Of a stretch of DNA of 64,000 nt, positions 23,306-35,087 are shown one piece after another; position 1 is the stretch's first letter, and each line of letters starts with the position of its first letter. This DNA comes from Gracilaria gracilis (taxonomy: Eukaryota > Rhodophyta > Florideophyceae > Gracilariales > Gracilariaceae). The DNA is taken from contig JARGSG010000056.1 in NCBI GenBank assembly GCA_030374805.1, positions 124,001 to 188,000 on the forward strand. The letters run 5' to 3'. The notes beneath the pieces were generated by a model that saw only the letters and a program-made list of their open reading frames with translations, was not told the origin of the DNA and did no database searches. Both the position numbers and the translations under genes were made by a program.

Positions 23306-25252
23306 TTAGTTTTTCGGAGATGGAACCGCCTGATGCGGGCGATTTCCCTCCGCGGGAACTACCTGATTTCCGTGTACCGGTTCGCGACGCTGAGCCTGAA
23401 AGTTACTCTGCGCGAAGGCAGGGTTACCATGCATGGTTCCAGCAGCTCCCTGAAGGGCCAACGAATGCTTAGCACCTTCAAAGGATGTTCTGCGGACCCG
23501 TGCGTGTTCCTCGGGCGTCAGAGACTCGAACTCAGTGACGATTTTCAACCTATCCCTTGCCGGGACTGTGCACTGCGGTGAAATATGACCAAACGCATAA
23601 CATTCGTAGCAGATCACTGCGATTGAACCATCGGTGGGACGCGCTATAACACGACCCTGCTGGGTGCTATCCCTCCATCCTGTTGTCCTCATCATGCGAC
23701 CTCCATAGGATATCAGTGCTGCTGGAACCCGGCGGTCCTGAGCATACAGGGCCGGATCGCACTCCGTAGACGGCACCGTGGTTGACGGCAATTCCGAGGT
23801 GGCAATTGAAGTGCCGATAGAACTCGGATTACTACCTATGAGGTGCACATTATCCATGTCCATACTGGCTTCATTCCCATATGAAAGGGCCAGAGAAGAG
23901 TCAGAATTATTGGCAAACAGTACCTTACGAGGCTTCGATTTGGAGGGATGCCGAGCTCGGAGCGTATACCCTTCAGCCTGGGCGTACTGTACCAATTCCA
24001 AATAGGTTATCTTCCGATTCTCCTCCCGATAACGGGCTACAAGTGCCCGAATCGCGGGATTTAACCCATCGACAAACATCGCACATCTCTCCTGTGAAGG
24101 ATGAACATTACCACAGCGGTGGAAAGCCTTATTCAGGCGCGTTGAATAAGCCGTTTCCGTTTCTTTCGGACGTTGCTTCAGTTCTCTAAGGGCCGAAGTA
24201 GCCTGCTGAATGGCATGAACAGTAGAATATGACCTTAAGAGGTAATAAACCGCTTCGGGCCAACAAGTAACGCCGCCTTCCGAGGCTCTTGACGAGCCAA
24301 GGATGGAATTAGACTGGTCTTCAGCCTGACCTTTCAGGTGATAGGGGAGGGCAACGTACGCCTGTCCCTCCGTCATTCCAAGAATATCGGCTTCATGAAC
24401 GAACCTAGAAAGGAAATCCAGCACCCGAATGGGGTCTTCTCCTGTAAAATCGCGATTCTTGAGTGTCACGCTGAGCTTACGGATGTGCGCTCTCACCTTT
24501 TCGGTACTTCTAGAGGTTCTCTTCCTTTCGGACTTCTGTGACCGATAATAACGGTATGATAACAACTTTCGATTCAGCGGATTCGTAGGCTTCAACTCCT
24601 TAAGACCAGGACACTTAGCTTTCTTCTCCAGGGTACGAATTGCACCTTGAGAGGTAAACGTGGCTCTTGAAGGGGACGATCGAGAATGTCGACGACGACT
24701 ACCTTCCGAGGCAGCAGACGATGACGACGATAACGAGCTGTCCGAGCTGTCAGAGTCAGAGTCAGAATCAGACGAATCCACGTGGTGGCGAAGCTCTTTT
24801 GAGGACTTGCGAGGGCCCTTCTTATCAGAGTGATGAACGAAATCTTTCGAAACAGATTTCTCCCGTGGAGGGACTTCTGCTTCTCCATCCATTCTAATAA
24901 TGGCTTCGAGGGTACCCAGACGGGCGTGAATTCGATCCGTTGTGGCACGGAACTCTTCCACTGTCCGATAATAGCCATCCACGAAACCATGTGGGGAACC
25001 AAAGCACTCCAGAATTGAGTTCATTTCCTGTCTCAGGAGCTGGATTTCTCCCGAAACATCTCTCATTTGAGCTTCTTTCACTTCCTCGCGAAGCAATTCG
25101 ACCTCCTTTTTGAGTGCAGCTTGAGAGCTAGCTCTCACCGCGCTCTGGGCCTCAAGCATGCGAACTTGAGTATCCAATTCAGATAATACTGCGCCACTTG
25201 CCGCAGCAGCGGTTAAGGGTCCTTCCAGAGGAACGGAAGGGGGCCCGGCCAC
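23306..25252 (-). CDS. gag of the Gypsy element
   Basis: A 648-residue frame ending one codon before the protease frame. The N-terminal 70 residues form a Leu/Glu/Gln coiled coil. A Ser/Asp-rich stretch follows, then a capsid-like helical region with LRSYSTVHAI, LRELKQRPKETETAYSTRL and YLELVQYAQAEGYTL. Near the end is one CCHC zinc knuckle, CYECYAFGHISPQC, near 23580-23620, which in the family binds genomic RNA. The reported start is a GTG, so the true start is unresolved. The frame as a whole looks long and well kept. Confidence 0.85.
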   Translation of the reverse strand: MAGPPSVPLEGPLTAAAASGAVLSELDTQVRMLEAQSAVRASSQAALKKEVELLREEVKEAQMRDVSGEIQLLRQEMNSILECFGSPHGFVDGYYRTVEEFRATTDRIHARLGTLEAIIRMDGEAEVPPREKSVSKDFVHHSDKKGPRKSSKELRHHVDSSDSDSDSDSSDSSLSSSSSAASEGSRRRHSRSSPSRATFTSQGAIRTLEKKAKCPGLKELKPTNPLNRKLLSYRYYRSQKSERKRTSRSTEKVRAHIRKLSVTLKNRDFTGEDPIRVLDFLSRFVHEADILGMTEGQAYVALPYHLKGQAEDQSNSILGSSRASEGGVTCWPEAVYYLLRSYSTVHAIQQATSALRELKQRPKETETAYSTRLNKAFHRCGNVHPSQERCAMFVDGLNPAIRALVARYREENRKITYLELVQYAQAEGYTLRARHPSKSKPRKVLFANNSDSSLALSYGNEASMDMDNVHLIGSNPSSIGTSIATSELPSTTVPSTECDPALYAQDRRVPAALISYGGRMMRTTGWRDSTQQGRVIARPTDGSIAVICYECYAFGHISPQCTVPARDRLKIVTEFESLTPEEHARVRRTSFEGAKHSLALQGAAGTMHGNPAFAQSNFQAQRREPVHGNQVVPAEGNRPHQAVPSPKN

Positions 25253-25516
25253 TGGTGCATCAGACGTCTTCGACGGTTATTTCCAGCTCCCTGGTTTCTT
25301 CTCCTTCACCGGTAGCGGTTCAGGAACTGACCGCTCTTGCGGGGGTAAACCAGAACCGACAGAACGGGCCTTGGGCGGACTTGGCCGTTTTTCGGATCCC
25401 ATTTCAGTGACAGAAACAAACCCAAGCGGGGAAACAACTTCAAACTTCTAGTTTAGAACTCTTATGAGTACTACTTCAATTTAAATTCCTTTTTAGGTTC
25501 TAGTCCACTAAACTCT

Positions 25517-25533
25517 TCTAAGTAGGGAGACCA
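25517..25533 (-). other. Primer-binding site of the Gypsy element
   Basis: Three bases inside the right LTR, the minus strand reads TGGTCTCCCTACTTAG. The leading TGG is the complement of a tRNA CCA end, as in most LTR retrotransposons. I did not match it to a specific tRNA. Confidence 0.6.
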
Positions 25534-25536
25534 GAA

Positions 25537-26442
25537 TGTAGAGCAAACCCCAAAGAGGGTACGTATACACCAGGATGTCCGAGTCCTGCTCCCACAAAAG
25601 GGCGAACTCAGAAGTAGAGCCCTCTGCCCGTGCGCGTGCCGCGAGGCAGCCGGGTGTACACCGGAGACGGTACTGGAATAACCTGCAGAGGTTAAGAAGA
25701 CCGTGAGCCTAGAGATGAGTAACGGACGACGGGTCACGAGAGAAAGAGTCCAGAAGTGGAGCGAACGGTGCCGTAAGACGTTGTAATGCTCCTACGAAGA
25801 ACCACACGAGCGAAGCTACGGCCCGTGCCAACGGCGGGAACAGGGCCGATAGCGGAACGAGAAACACACACACAAGTGGCCAAATGTAACTCTATACAGA
25901 GGCGGAAGCGAGACCTGCACCAGTAAAACGATAAACTAAATAACGATCCGGGTGACCGACAACAAAGACAACCTGATACTGGGGTAATCAGCAGAACAAG
26001 CCAGAACCTGGTAGTAAAGAACTTCCTCAGGGACCCTGAGGGATGATTGTACCGAGACCAGTCGTGGTCACTCTCCTTAGAGGAGTCGTAAACCTACGTA
26101 GGCAGTAACAACCATAGCCCGGCCTTCGGGAAGGAGACGCGACTTAGTTGAGTTTTATTTAGTGGCTACAGGGCAAGATTACCCGAGCATACATACTATC
26201 TACAGTATCTAGGGCTGCGCACTCCCACGAGGGCTCTACACGTGGACAACCCAGTGTCAGGGTGCCAAAGTATCTACCCAGCGGGTGTGACGCTAAATAT
26301 TTGGACAAATATGCCACAGGGCCCTACTGTACACCTATTTCATAGGTTCTATCCCAGATTCACCTAACAAGGTACGTCCCCAACAATATTTCCAATTTCA
26401 CCCGAAACGCGGTCCATATTCACAATCTGACACGTCAGAGCT
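25537..26442 (-). repeat. 5' LTR of the Gypsy element (right copy)
   Basis: It begins TGTAGAGCAA and aligns with the left LTR over about 900 bases with scattered differences. It is recognisable to 26442, where similarity stops. It would have contained the promoter for gag-pol on the minus strand. Confidence 0.85.
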
Positions 26443-27541
26443 TCTAGATCATAATAGAGATTATTATAAACTCATTGCTAGTTTACAATTCTTATATATC
26501 ACCTTGTGTCAGAGCTATGAACGGTATATGTTTTTCTGCGAGATAACCCAACGTCATATCAGGAACGAGCATAGAGTTATCAAGTGAGACACATTAAATT
26601 GAGAAATTAGTTTCAAGAAGTTTTTCTACTTCCTGTACTTATCATTATCTTATCTTTCAATGTCTTTCGGAGAATAAGAATTTTCGCTAACATGTTCTTA
26701 CGGGGTCGTTCAGACACCTAATGCGAACCACCGACTTCCCCTTTTCTAACTGCCTTTTCCTTCCCACAACTTTGTTCACTTGTTCACACAGTTTTGAACT
26801 TAAAATATAGAGAAGATGGAGCACATGCAAAGCATTAGAGCAAGGTAAAAGAATGATTGAGCCATAATCTTGTAATACTATAAGGAACGCTGGAACACAG
26901 TAATATGTGAGTTCTTAAAACTTACTAACAGTTCTGGGGATTATATAGTCTAACAGAAAATCTGAGATATTGTTCTCGTCTAATATAAAGATTTATGTTA
27001 TATGTTGAAATAATCTAATTTTTTACAGCCAAAGACATTGGTTCATAACGTGTTTGAGTTTTGTCTAATATATTATAAGTATATATATGTATTTCCACTA
27101 TGGTATATTTTGTTCAATATAATGGCCGTAATTCGGTCAATCTTTCAGAGCTGGATTTGCGAAGTTTATTACGTCTTATAGGTTTGGTTATCACACAAAT
27201 GTATTTGTACTACAGCAAATGAGATACGTTTCTTTTTCTGAATTATTTTATCATGAGTTGACATTTTGGCGGGTTTGTAGTGACCGTTTCGCTGAGAATG
27301 GAAGTTCGTATACAAATATACAATATCTTAGTTCTGAACTACTTTGCCAATCGGTGCACTCCACCAGCTCCGTTTACTGTTTCACCGGTTTCTCACCGTC
27401 AACCTGTTCTTCGCTTCGTTGTTGCAGCAGATATTGCAGCATGGTGCAAAGGCAGCACCGTGCTCCAGCGCGCCAAGTCGACAAGGTGGAGCCCACCCCC
27501 CCCCCGCTTGCGCCTCTCGTCGACGCTCGCGCGTTGCACGG
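26443..27541. other. AT-rich spacer right of the Gypsy element
   Basis: There is no long frame until 27344. The sequence is AT-rich with short TA runs near 27060-27090. It may include the promoter of the gene starting at 27542, but no specific site can be supported. Confidence 0.35.
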
Positions 27542-28438
27542 ATGTCGGTACCCGTCAAGCCGAGGAAAACAATAGGTAAGAAAGCACCGAGAAGAAAGAC
27601 CCCTTCGAAATATAGTCACGCAAACTCTCCCTCTCGTGCTGGAAGCATTCTCCCCGAACCCAGACGAGTCCAAGCTTCATCTTCTGCTACGAGCCCGTCT
27701 GCTGGTCAGTCCCGCGCTTCCAACGAAACGCGAAGTGCAGCAGCTTCCGCTGCCAACGAAATCGTCCGCTCCTCCCCCCGTCAAGAAGCAGGCTCTAATG
27801 CCGCGTCCCATGAAGCTGACAGCGCCGCTCATTCCTCCCCTGGAAATCCCTCTGATGAAGTCCATGCTGCACATGCGTCGTCTGCAGGACATTACACTGG
27901 TGAGGGTGATGGCGAGGATGGAACTTCTACTCGTGTGGTCGCTGCTTCCGCTGTTGTGACACGCAGTCAGCCAGACGATACTCCTGCGAACAATGAAAAC
28001 CTGACAAACGTGAAGGCTACTTACGTGGGTTCCAGAGAGTCTGGGACTCACCGGGTTCGGGTAGTGACCTCGAAGCTTTTCCCAGTTGCCATTCGTTGTT
28101 TTTGTGGGTGCAAAAAGTTGGTAAAAGTTGGAAAGTATAAGGATTTAAGCCTTGAGGGAAGCACGCGATGCGTGCATTATAAGGGCGGGAATGATAGTGG
28201 CTTCAGCAGCAAACAAGAGTTTATCAACCATATGGGTACAAAGCTATGCAAATTGTCGCGTGGCGTCGTTGCTTCCTCAAGCACTCCGAAGAAGAGACTT
28301 GGGAAAATCCTTGTTTGTCGCATAGATGATCCTAAGAACGAGGTTATGGTGCACAAGAAGCTCAAATTTATCTGTTCATAGTGTAAGAAACGCACAAACT
28401 ACCATGAAAGATTCAACCACTGTCCCAGAGAGGCACCT
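27542..28438 (+). pseudogene. Unknown basic, Ser/Ala-rich gene with Cys motifs
   Basis: From ATG 27542 a frame of about 280 codons runs to a TAG at 28379. Residues 1-150 are basic then Ser/Ala/Pro-rich and probably disordered. The C-terminal part has spaced Cys and His (CFCGCKK, CVHYKGG, FINHMGTKLC). Immediately past the TAG the same frame continues CKKRTNYHERFNHCPRE to a TGA near 28438. The stop therefore splits a CxxC pair and a later Cys, consistent with a zinc finger hit by one nonsense change. The frame also extends upstream of the ATG without a start. I do not know the family. Confidence 0.35.
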
Positions 28439-28787
28439 TGATAGGCCATAGATATCCAGGTGATACACCTTGGATGTTTTCGTGTGCACTGTGATATCCC
28501 TTTGATGCCCGGTAGACGTGTACAGCATTTTTTGAGCAGAAATTGTTACGAATGGATGTTCAGAAGATGTCCCTTCTGATAATGTACCTGGACTGTGAAA
28601 GCGCAGCAACATGTAGCGCACTGCCCATACGCACCTGCGTGGTGTGCGCACAGTCGTCTTGGCGCGCTCTTAGCGTTACTGAACTGGCCAAACAGATGGC
28701 TGCCAGGATACCTCCGAAATCAGCTTTTGTTGCTGGCGCTGTTTTGCAGTGGCGTGTATCTTCCCGCTGAACTAGAGTTCTTTCGAA

Positions 28788-29104
28788 ATGAATCCCTCCC
28801 AGAACTCGCAGCACAGGAGAAAGATTCCTGCGAGGGGCGCCGGTCTTTATTTTGACCATCGTCATCCTCAAGCCTCGCGCTCTCTTGTGCAACCTGTGCT
28901 GCACGTGGGTCCCACCATAATTAGAATCGATGACCGTGACGACGAATATGCTGTACGCGTCAATGCTGCTGAAGTTGCATCGGGCTCTCTTCGAAAACTT
29001 GGGCAGATAGTGCCAGAAGCTTCTCCCGAGAACGCCGCTAACGGCCCGGCAATCGCCCATGCTGAGCTCGATGATGAACACCGTAACACCCTCCTCACGC
29101 TTCA
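28788..29104 (+). pseudogene. Unknown fragment ahead of the transporter remnant
   Basis: A plus-strand frame of about 105 codons with protein-like composition (GLYFDHRHP, then TIIRIDDRDDEYAVRV and an Ala/Glu-rich helix). It runs toward the frame that starts at 29105 in another register, so it may be the N-terminus of the same decayed gene. No domain is recognised. Confidence 0.25.
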
Positions 29105-30709
29105 GTGCCCGTGCTTGTTCGTGCTGTTAAAGAGGCGCTTGACGACGCCGATCTTTCCGTCAACCAAAATGAATTAGAAAACGTGTCCGACTCCGCCAAA
29201 TGTTTTGCTATGTCCATCCCCGTGAATCCAGAGCCGCTCGACCCTACACTCAGCACATGGCCACCAGAGCCGACCGAATCGTTTGATGAGGATGCAACTT
29301 TATTGGAACTACAGGGAATCGACTTGGCGCCACATAGCCATATGGCCATCCCTTCGGAGGTAACGGCGGTTGTTCAGCGGCAGAGGAGTAAGCACAACAT
29401 TGAAGAACATGAGGTGCTACTCTCTGTTCCAGATACTGCAAATGCGGGTCCCAACACTGGTTTTACCATCCCCAATTATGACCCCGGAGAAAATCTTACC
29501 GACCTTTTGGTTGTGGTTCCACCAGAGCAGGATGAAGAGCCCGATCCATTTAGCAAACTGGACAGTACGAACAACACCACTACCGAAACTGCGAAGGAGG
29601 CTATCGAAGAATAAATTAGCAACATTGTAACTCCGCTGGCAGCCATCGTTGACTTGGAGTCCACCGTCGAAGTGCGAGGATCTGCGAAGAGTGCCACTTT
29701 GACTATGAACGTGAGGCGATAGGTGTCTGTTGTTGGCTACCTCATTCTTGCCGTAGCCTTCTTCTCTGTGGTCAGCCAAGGGATTGCAGTGAAATGGTGA
29801 CCGAGTGTGGATGGCATGATTGCTGCAGCCGGGCTGATGCAGTGTCAAACGTGCCTCATGGTACCATTGGCAATGTTCGAGTACATCACAATGAATGAAC
29901 AAGAGCATTGGCAATGGCGACAAACATCGACGATGAAATTATTAATAGTTGTGGCAAGTTTGTCGCAAGTGTTCCGGGCTTGTGGGTTCTTTCTTGCCGT
30001 AGACTTTACCTCATTGTTTAACGCTTGGTCACTGAACAACATCCACGCACTAACAATTATGTTGATTGCAGTTGGGCGCGGCATGGTGTTACAGAAACCT
30101 TGGCGCGTCGTGAGTGCGGGAGAGTTATGGGGAGCACGTATCGCCATAGCAGGTGTAATCCTCATTCAAATACCGAACGTGTTATCAATGGATGTGCGTT
30201 CGTTGTGCGGCGATATGATAGCGGCATTGAGCTCGCTTGGCGCGATTGTGTACCTGAAATCTTGCAAAGAACTTCGGTAACGCATCCCGCTGTTTCTCAT
30301 GATGGCACCCATATCAGCTTTGAATTCGATCACATTCTCCGTGTCTTCTATGATGATTGCCGGCACAAACTTTTCGGTGACGGAGCACGGAACGCTTTGG
30401 TGGCTGCAGACTGATCGGCTAGTGCTAGGATTGTACCTTGGTGGTGTGGTTGACTTTCTAGGAAGTGAGAGCTGCATCGCGGCTCTCATATACCTGCCAA
30501 ATGTGGTGTTGGGCAGTGTGCAGACAGTGATGCCGATGGTTGGTACAATTGTGGCGGTTCTGATGGGCGCCGAGAGGCTTCCGGATTTGTGGACATCACT
30601 CGGCGGCGTTGTGCTGCTGTACGGGGTGTTGGTGATTGCGAACGCTACGAGACAGAGCGAGTTTACTTTCGTCCTTAACGAGCATTTAACGGCCGACGTG
30701 CGGTCGTGA
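29105..30709 (+). pseudogene. EamA/DMT-family transporter, decayed
   Basis: One reading frame spans the whole interval, interrupted only by stops at 29612 (TAA), 29720 (TAG), 29798 (TGA) and 30278 (TAA). The first 200 residues are acidic and soluble. From about 29723 there are ten hydrophobic helices, for example GYLILAVAFFSVVSQGIAV, ARIAIAGVILIQIPNVL and LGGVVLLYGVLVIANA, arranged as two halves of five, as in the drug/metabolite transporter (EamA) superfamily. PMVGTIVAVLMGAERL is typical of the final EamA repeat. The substrate cannot be read. The lack of frameshifts suggests point decay of a once functional host gene. Confidence 0.6.
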
Positions 30710-31427
30710 CATGCCACATGACTGCTTGCTCGTCTTCCATTGTTGACAATACTGACATCAGTAAGGACTCCAGTAGTTACCAACCATTCCACGTCTAGGT
30801 GCATGCGACCCTCAATGTCGTGAATTTCTGGGCTTGAACGTTGACCGCCCACAATTGCTGGACGACCCCTAAGGCATTCTGTACGTGTAGTTAAAAATTG
30901 CCTTGTGTACCGTTTAAAGCCTGTACAACCTACTAAACAAAACCAACTCAACGTCGGAAGATCCCTTCAACACTTTTCTTGGCACAAAGGGTCGAGTGCC
31001 GCACGGCTCGCGACTGTCTGCGTCTACAATGGTACTAACGGTATTTCTTACGATTCTCAAGACTTGAATTCACAAAGTAAATGTCTCGTTTCGCCTGTTC
31101 GCCAAAGTGATCACAGACAGAAGAGTAGAGCAAATGTCTCTCCCACATTCGAGGACACCTCCGTGGATTGCGCAATATGCTTGGAATCTCTGGAGCAGGA
31201 GCAGTCCATAACGTTGTCATGTGGCCACAAACGGCACCTTTTCTGCGTATGAGAAGAGCTCCGGCTGGCCCAAGCTGAGTTCAGCCGACCTCTGCTTTTC
31301 ACAAACTATCGCTGCGCAAAATGTGCACGCTTCTGCCAACAACCATTGCTGGACGGAGCCACGCGCGCCGTGTCGCATCTAAGCGACTCCGTCGACCAGC
31401 TCATGTTGCAGCAGGCACAAGTGGATC

Positions 31428-31438
31428 GTCTGCACCTG
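31428..31438 (+). repeat. LINE target-site duplication, left copy
   Basis: GTCTGCACCTG, 11 bases, identical to 35815-35825. It is part of the host RCR-ligase codons and marks the left edge of the LINE. Confidence 0.85.
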
Positions 31439-31492
31439 ATGATGATGATGATGACTTTATTTAAAGCGTAACGAGGGGGCCTTAACAACGTG

Positions 31493-34400
31493 TCAGACCA
31501 GTGTCGGCAGTAAGCGCCTCTGGTTTACAGCAGCGGCTGTGTATTGGAGAACGGTTCGCTCCAAGCGGAGCAGGACAGCATTGTATTCCAACGATGAGTT
31601 TGGACCCCGAAGCGTGCTGGTGAACTCGGCGAGGTCACGTACGAAGGCTTTTCCGTCTTGCCCCACGCCGCCGTGGATGTCAAACCCAAACGGGGAGAGG
31701 CGCACATTATTGGCTTGGCATAGTTGTTGATACTTGGTTCTCTTTGCTTTCTCGGCTTTTGTGGCGGCGCCGCCTGCTTCTTTGGCAGCTGACACCAAAT
31801 ATGGTGCTGTTTTAGGAGTGACGATCGTTACATCAATACCAACTGGAGTCTCTGAGAGACGTGGATCATCAATGTAAAGATCTAAACGCGATCTTTCGTT
31901 TTCGGGCAGCGAGCTTTCCGAAGGGAACTTCCATTCTCTGTACGTTGTAAGGCACAAAGGCGGTCGCTTCAATACGGTGTATAGCACGTCTCGAAGCGCG
32001 TTGTGGCGCCTGGTTGCACCGATGCCTACAGGGCAAACCATGGCGTGATAGCCGAATTTGTCGAGCTTAGGCACTACTACATAAGCAGCTTGTGCGCATT
32101 GGGGGCAGTTTGAGGTCCCAGCAAACATCGTTTCTCCGAGACGAAGTTCTACCATTGTCTTCCAGATTTCGGGCGTTGTGGTCGGGTTGTAAACTGCATT
32201 TACAAAGGATGTGAATGGAAGACAAGCTTCAGTCGTGCTGGTTGAACGAATACGGGCGACCCGTAGACGCACGCTTCCTGCGGTGGATGTAGCGTTCGGG
32301 GCTTGTTTGTCATATATGTGGTTTGTGATGGCCTCACTGTACGTATGCTGGAAATGAGGGATTCCACCACTGCTTTGTGCTTTGTCAGTGAGGTTACTGA
32401 ATAGAAACTCGCTTGGCAGCGTGTGCTCAGATTGGACGGCGTTTGCGATTCTGGACAGTTCCCGCTGGAACGTCGAGGTTGTGTTGAATTTTGAGAGTGC
32501 GGTGTGAACTTCGCTTTCAATCACCGACCATGACGCTAAGAACGATGAAATATATGCAGACTCATATACCCAGTCCAGCTTTTGGAGACCGAGGCCTCCT
32601 TTGGAAAGAGGAAAACACGCCTGCTCCTATGTCTCTGGGGACAAGGTACGGTGCAGGGTTTGGAACGCACTTCGCTGTGTCCTGTCAAAAACTTTGACAG
32701 CATCACGGGTAATATGCGGCGGTGTCGTTCGTACTGTGTAGATCATCTTGCATGTCCCAGCGCAAAATCGGAGAAGAAGGTACGCCATGTGTGGGTCATT
32801 GAGTCTTGCCAAGGCGGCATGTAGGCTCTCTCGTTTTTGGAGTCGTTCTTTTAGCATTTCTGTGGATTATTTGGCATGAACAAGTGGTGAGCCAAGAACC
32901 AAAATCGAGCGAGAGGTGTTGACGGAGGCCGGAAACCCTGGAATAGTAGGTTTTGACCACCACCAAGCATGTGTTTTCGTAAGGTTGGGGAGGAACCCAA
33001 TTTTTTCCCCTCGGCAGTACAGGTAGTCCAGGATTGCTGACGCCTGTGTCCTGGGGACGAGCAGATTGCCATCGTCGGCATAGAACAGGTTCAGCACAGG
33101 CTGAAACTCAGTTTGGATTTCGAGAATGAGAGGGTGCAGTGCCAGTGCGAACAACAGCGGGCTTAGTGGGTCGCCTTGTTGCGTGCCTGTTTGACTCATG
33201 ATGACGAACTCACCAAATTTCAAAGGTATCGGCGAGCCGTAACAGTAATGGATGTAATGTGCAATGCCAGGGCAGTGTTTTATGACTTCTGTCAAGATGC
33301 ACTGTCTCTTTATGGCATTAAACGCGTTACGAGCGTCGATTCTGGTGACGACAAGATCATGCTGTCTCAGTTTGTTTGCTGTAGCACGTAGTATATGCAC
33401 TACAGCTTCTGTGTCGCATGGCATGCCTACAGCGAATTGGTGAGGTTGCAGGTACGCGAGGAGATCGGGGTCGTGAGACACAAGAGCTGATAACACTCTT
33501 GAAATGAATTGTCTCCAGACCAGCCCGATGACAAGCGGTCTGAGCTTCTTGGGGTCTTTCTTCGGGATCCCAATCAGTGTACCGGTTGAGAACCACTGCT
33601 CTGAACCCGCTGGTAGCTTACCGGCTATGACGGCGTTGGTGAATTTTGTTAGCTCCGTTATGATAGGGCGGTCTGGGGGTTGGCCTCCCGGGAAGGAGAT
33701 GAGGTGTTTGAGAAACTTTGGAGGCATGTCATCTGGGCCAGGTCCGGGCGTTACTGCCATGCGGCGAATTAATCGTCGTATGGCATCTTCTTCGACTTTG
33801 ATTGGTTTTGGTAGGTTGGTTGCCTGTGTGGGTCTGACAAAAATCGCTGGTTCGGGATGGAGGGCTGCGAGTGCGTCACGGGCGTGTTGTGAAGGGGGGA
33901 CAGGTGGAGTGTTTGAGCAAAGAATACTGGTCGCCTTCGTGTACTCTCCAGCCATGAAGGCTTTCCGACAACGGCGTAAGTGTGGGTCGCGTTCCTGGCG
34001 CGGTGGAGTTGGTTGTCGCATGTGGGAGATGAGAGCCTCATCATGGAGGGCGTTCCATTCGCCGCGGAGTGCCATGGTTCTGCGACGTTTTATGCAACGG
34101 TGTAGAGATGGCGTATTTCTGTTACGGGGTTCTCTCTTGTCATTCTCACGGAGCACCAGATTTGGGGTGGCGATTATACGGTGCAGGCAATGCTGTTGGA
34201 GCACCAGTGAATGTGCGACGTTGAAATTGTGCAACAGGTGAAAGTATAGTTCGATGAAGTCGCGCACGAGGGTGCGTGGAACGTACTCTATGGTCGGAAT
34301 TTTGTAGCTAAGGATGAGGTCGGGGCTGGGGCAGTCACCCACCGTAGGAGGCAGGGGCATGGTTGGCGATGGGATGAACGGTTTGGCTGGAGGCTTCTAC

Positions 34401-34993
34401 TCAAGCGGAACGTCGTTCTCGCCTGCCCAGTCTTCCGTAGCTGGGAGATTTGCGTTGCGCGCTGGAGCTAAAGCATCGAATCGATTGTTTGACGTTGGTG
34501 CTGGTGCGGTGGACGGTTCCATAGCGACATCGGAGTCTGGGATCTGTGCATTAGGCTCAGGTGGCTGCGCATCGACTACCTTGTGGCGGAGAGCAGGCGA
34601 GCCATTCACGATCGCGGGCTGGGGTTGGGGCGGATTGGGTCCCGAATTGCGAGGGGCGGAGGGCTGTGAGAGCAGTGTCTGTTCGGGGGCTGTGCGGCGA
34701 CGAATAGATGATTCAGGGCGAGTGTTGTGCTCAACAATTCCCTCGTCCCGAATTCTCGCACGTTGACGTGGTGGGTCGAGGGGTTGCAAATTGCTGTCAG
34801 GGCGAAGTTCTTTAAAGGTATTGTAGCACAGTGCCTCTTGTGTGCGTAGAGAGTCTGAAAAGAAATGCTTGGGTCTCCAGGACAGGTTTATATCCTCCAG
34901 TCTGTTTACCTCGAATCGAAGATTGTGAATCAGCTGGAACAAGTCGGTACTGGATGTTCTGTCTGGGCATGCGTCGGTTACGTTCTCTATCAC
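31493..34993 (-). pseudogene. LINE ORF2: reverse transcriptase and restriction-like endonuclease
   Basis: One frame of about 1,167 codons is interrupted only by TAG at 34397-34399, TAA at 32867-32869 and TAG at 32627-32629. The N-terminal 200 residues are Pro/Ser-rich. The RT shows GIPKKDPKKLRPL, QFAVGMPCDTEAVVH, the first catalytic Asp in RIDARNAFNAIKR near 33310-33345, TQQGDPLSPLLF, and FYADDGN near 33075-33090. The C-terminal region has a Cys/His knuckle (CPQC, then HAMVC), RHNALRD near 32000 and DVTIVTP near 31820, the order of the PD-(D/E)xK-like nuclease of R2/NeSL/Utopia LINEs. There is no APE endonuclease. The RT-to-REL order and 11-base target duplication agree with target-primed reverse transcription. 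Confidence 0.85.
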
Positions 34994-35087
34994 TTTTGAT
35001 TTAAGCGGTGGTAGTCCGTGAAAGCCACCTTGGCGGATAATGAGGTCACGATAACGGTTGTAAGCCTGTTCGATATTGGGCAGACAG

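Larger units (their letters stand above)
14385..26442 (-). mobile_element. Ty3/Gypsy chromovirus-like LTR retrotransposon, broken
   Basis: A 12 kb element on the minus strand. Its LTRs are 14385-15360 and 25537-26442, and the internal order is gag, protease, reverse transcriptase, RNase H, integrase, chromodomain, then an antisense open region before the 3' LTR. The left LTR starts TGTAGAGCAA and ends TTGCTTCACA, an imperfect inverted pair. A primer-binding site beginning TGGTCTCCC lies three bases inside the right LTR, and a polypurine tract flanks the left LTR. The two LTRs differ at roughly 4-5 percent of positions by eye, so the copy is moderately old. It is broken, with several breaks in the coding part. 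I found no convincing target duplication at its outer ends. Confidence 0.9.

Noticed and set aside
30166-30951. 261-codon minus-strand frame
   Set aside because: It lies antisense to the EamA transporter helices, has shadow-like composition (Thr/Ser/Arg runs) and no domain.
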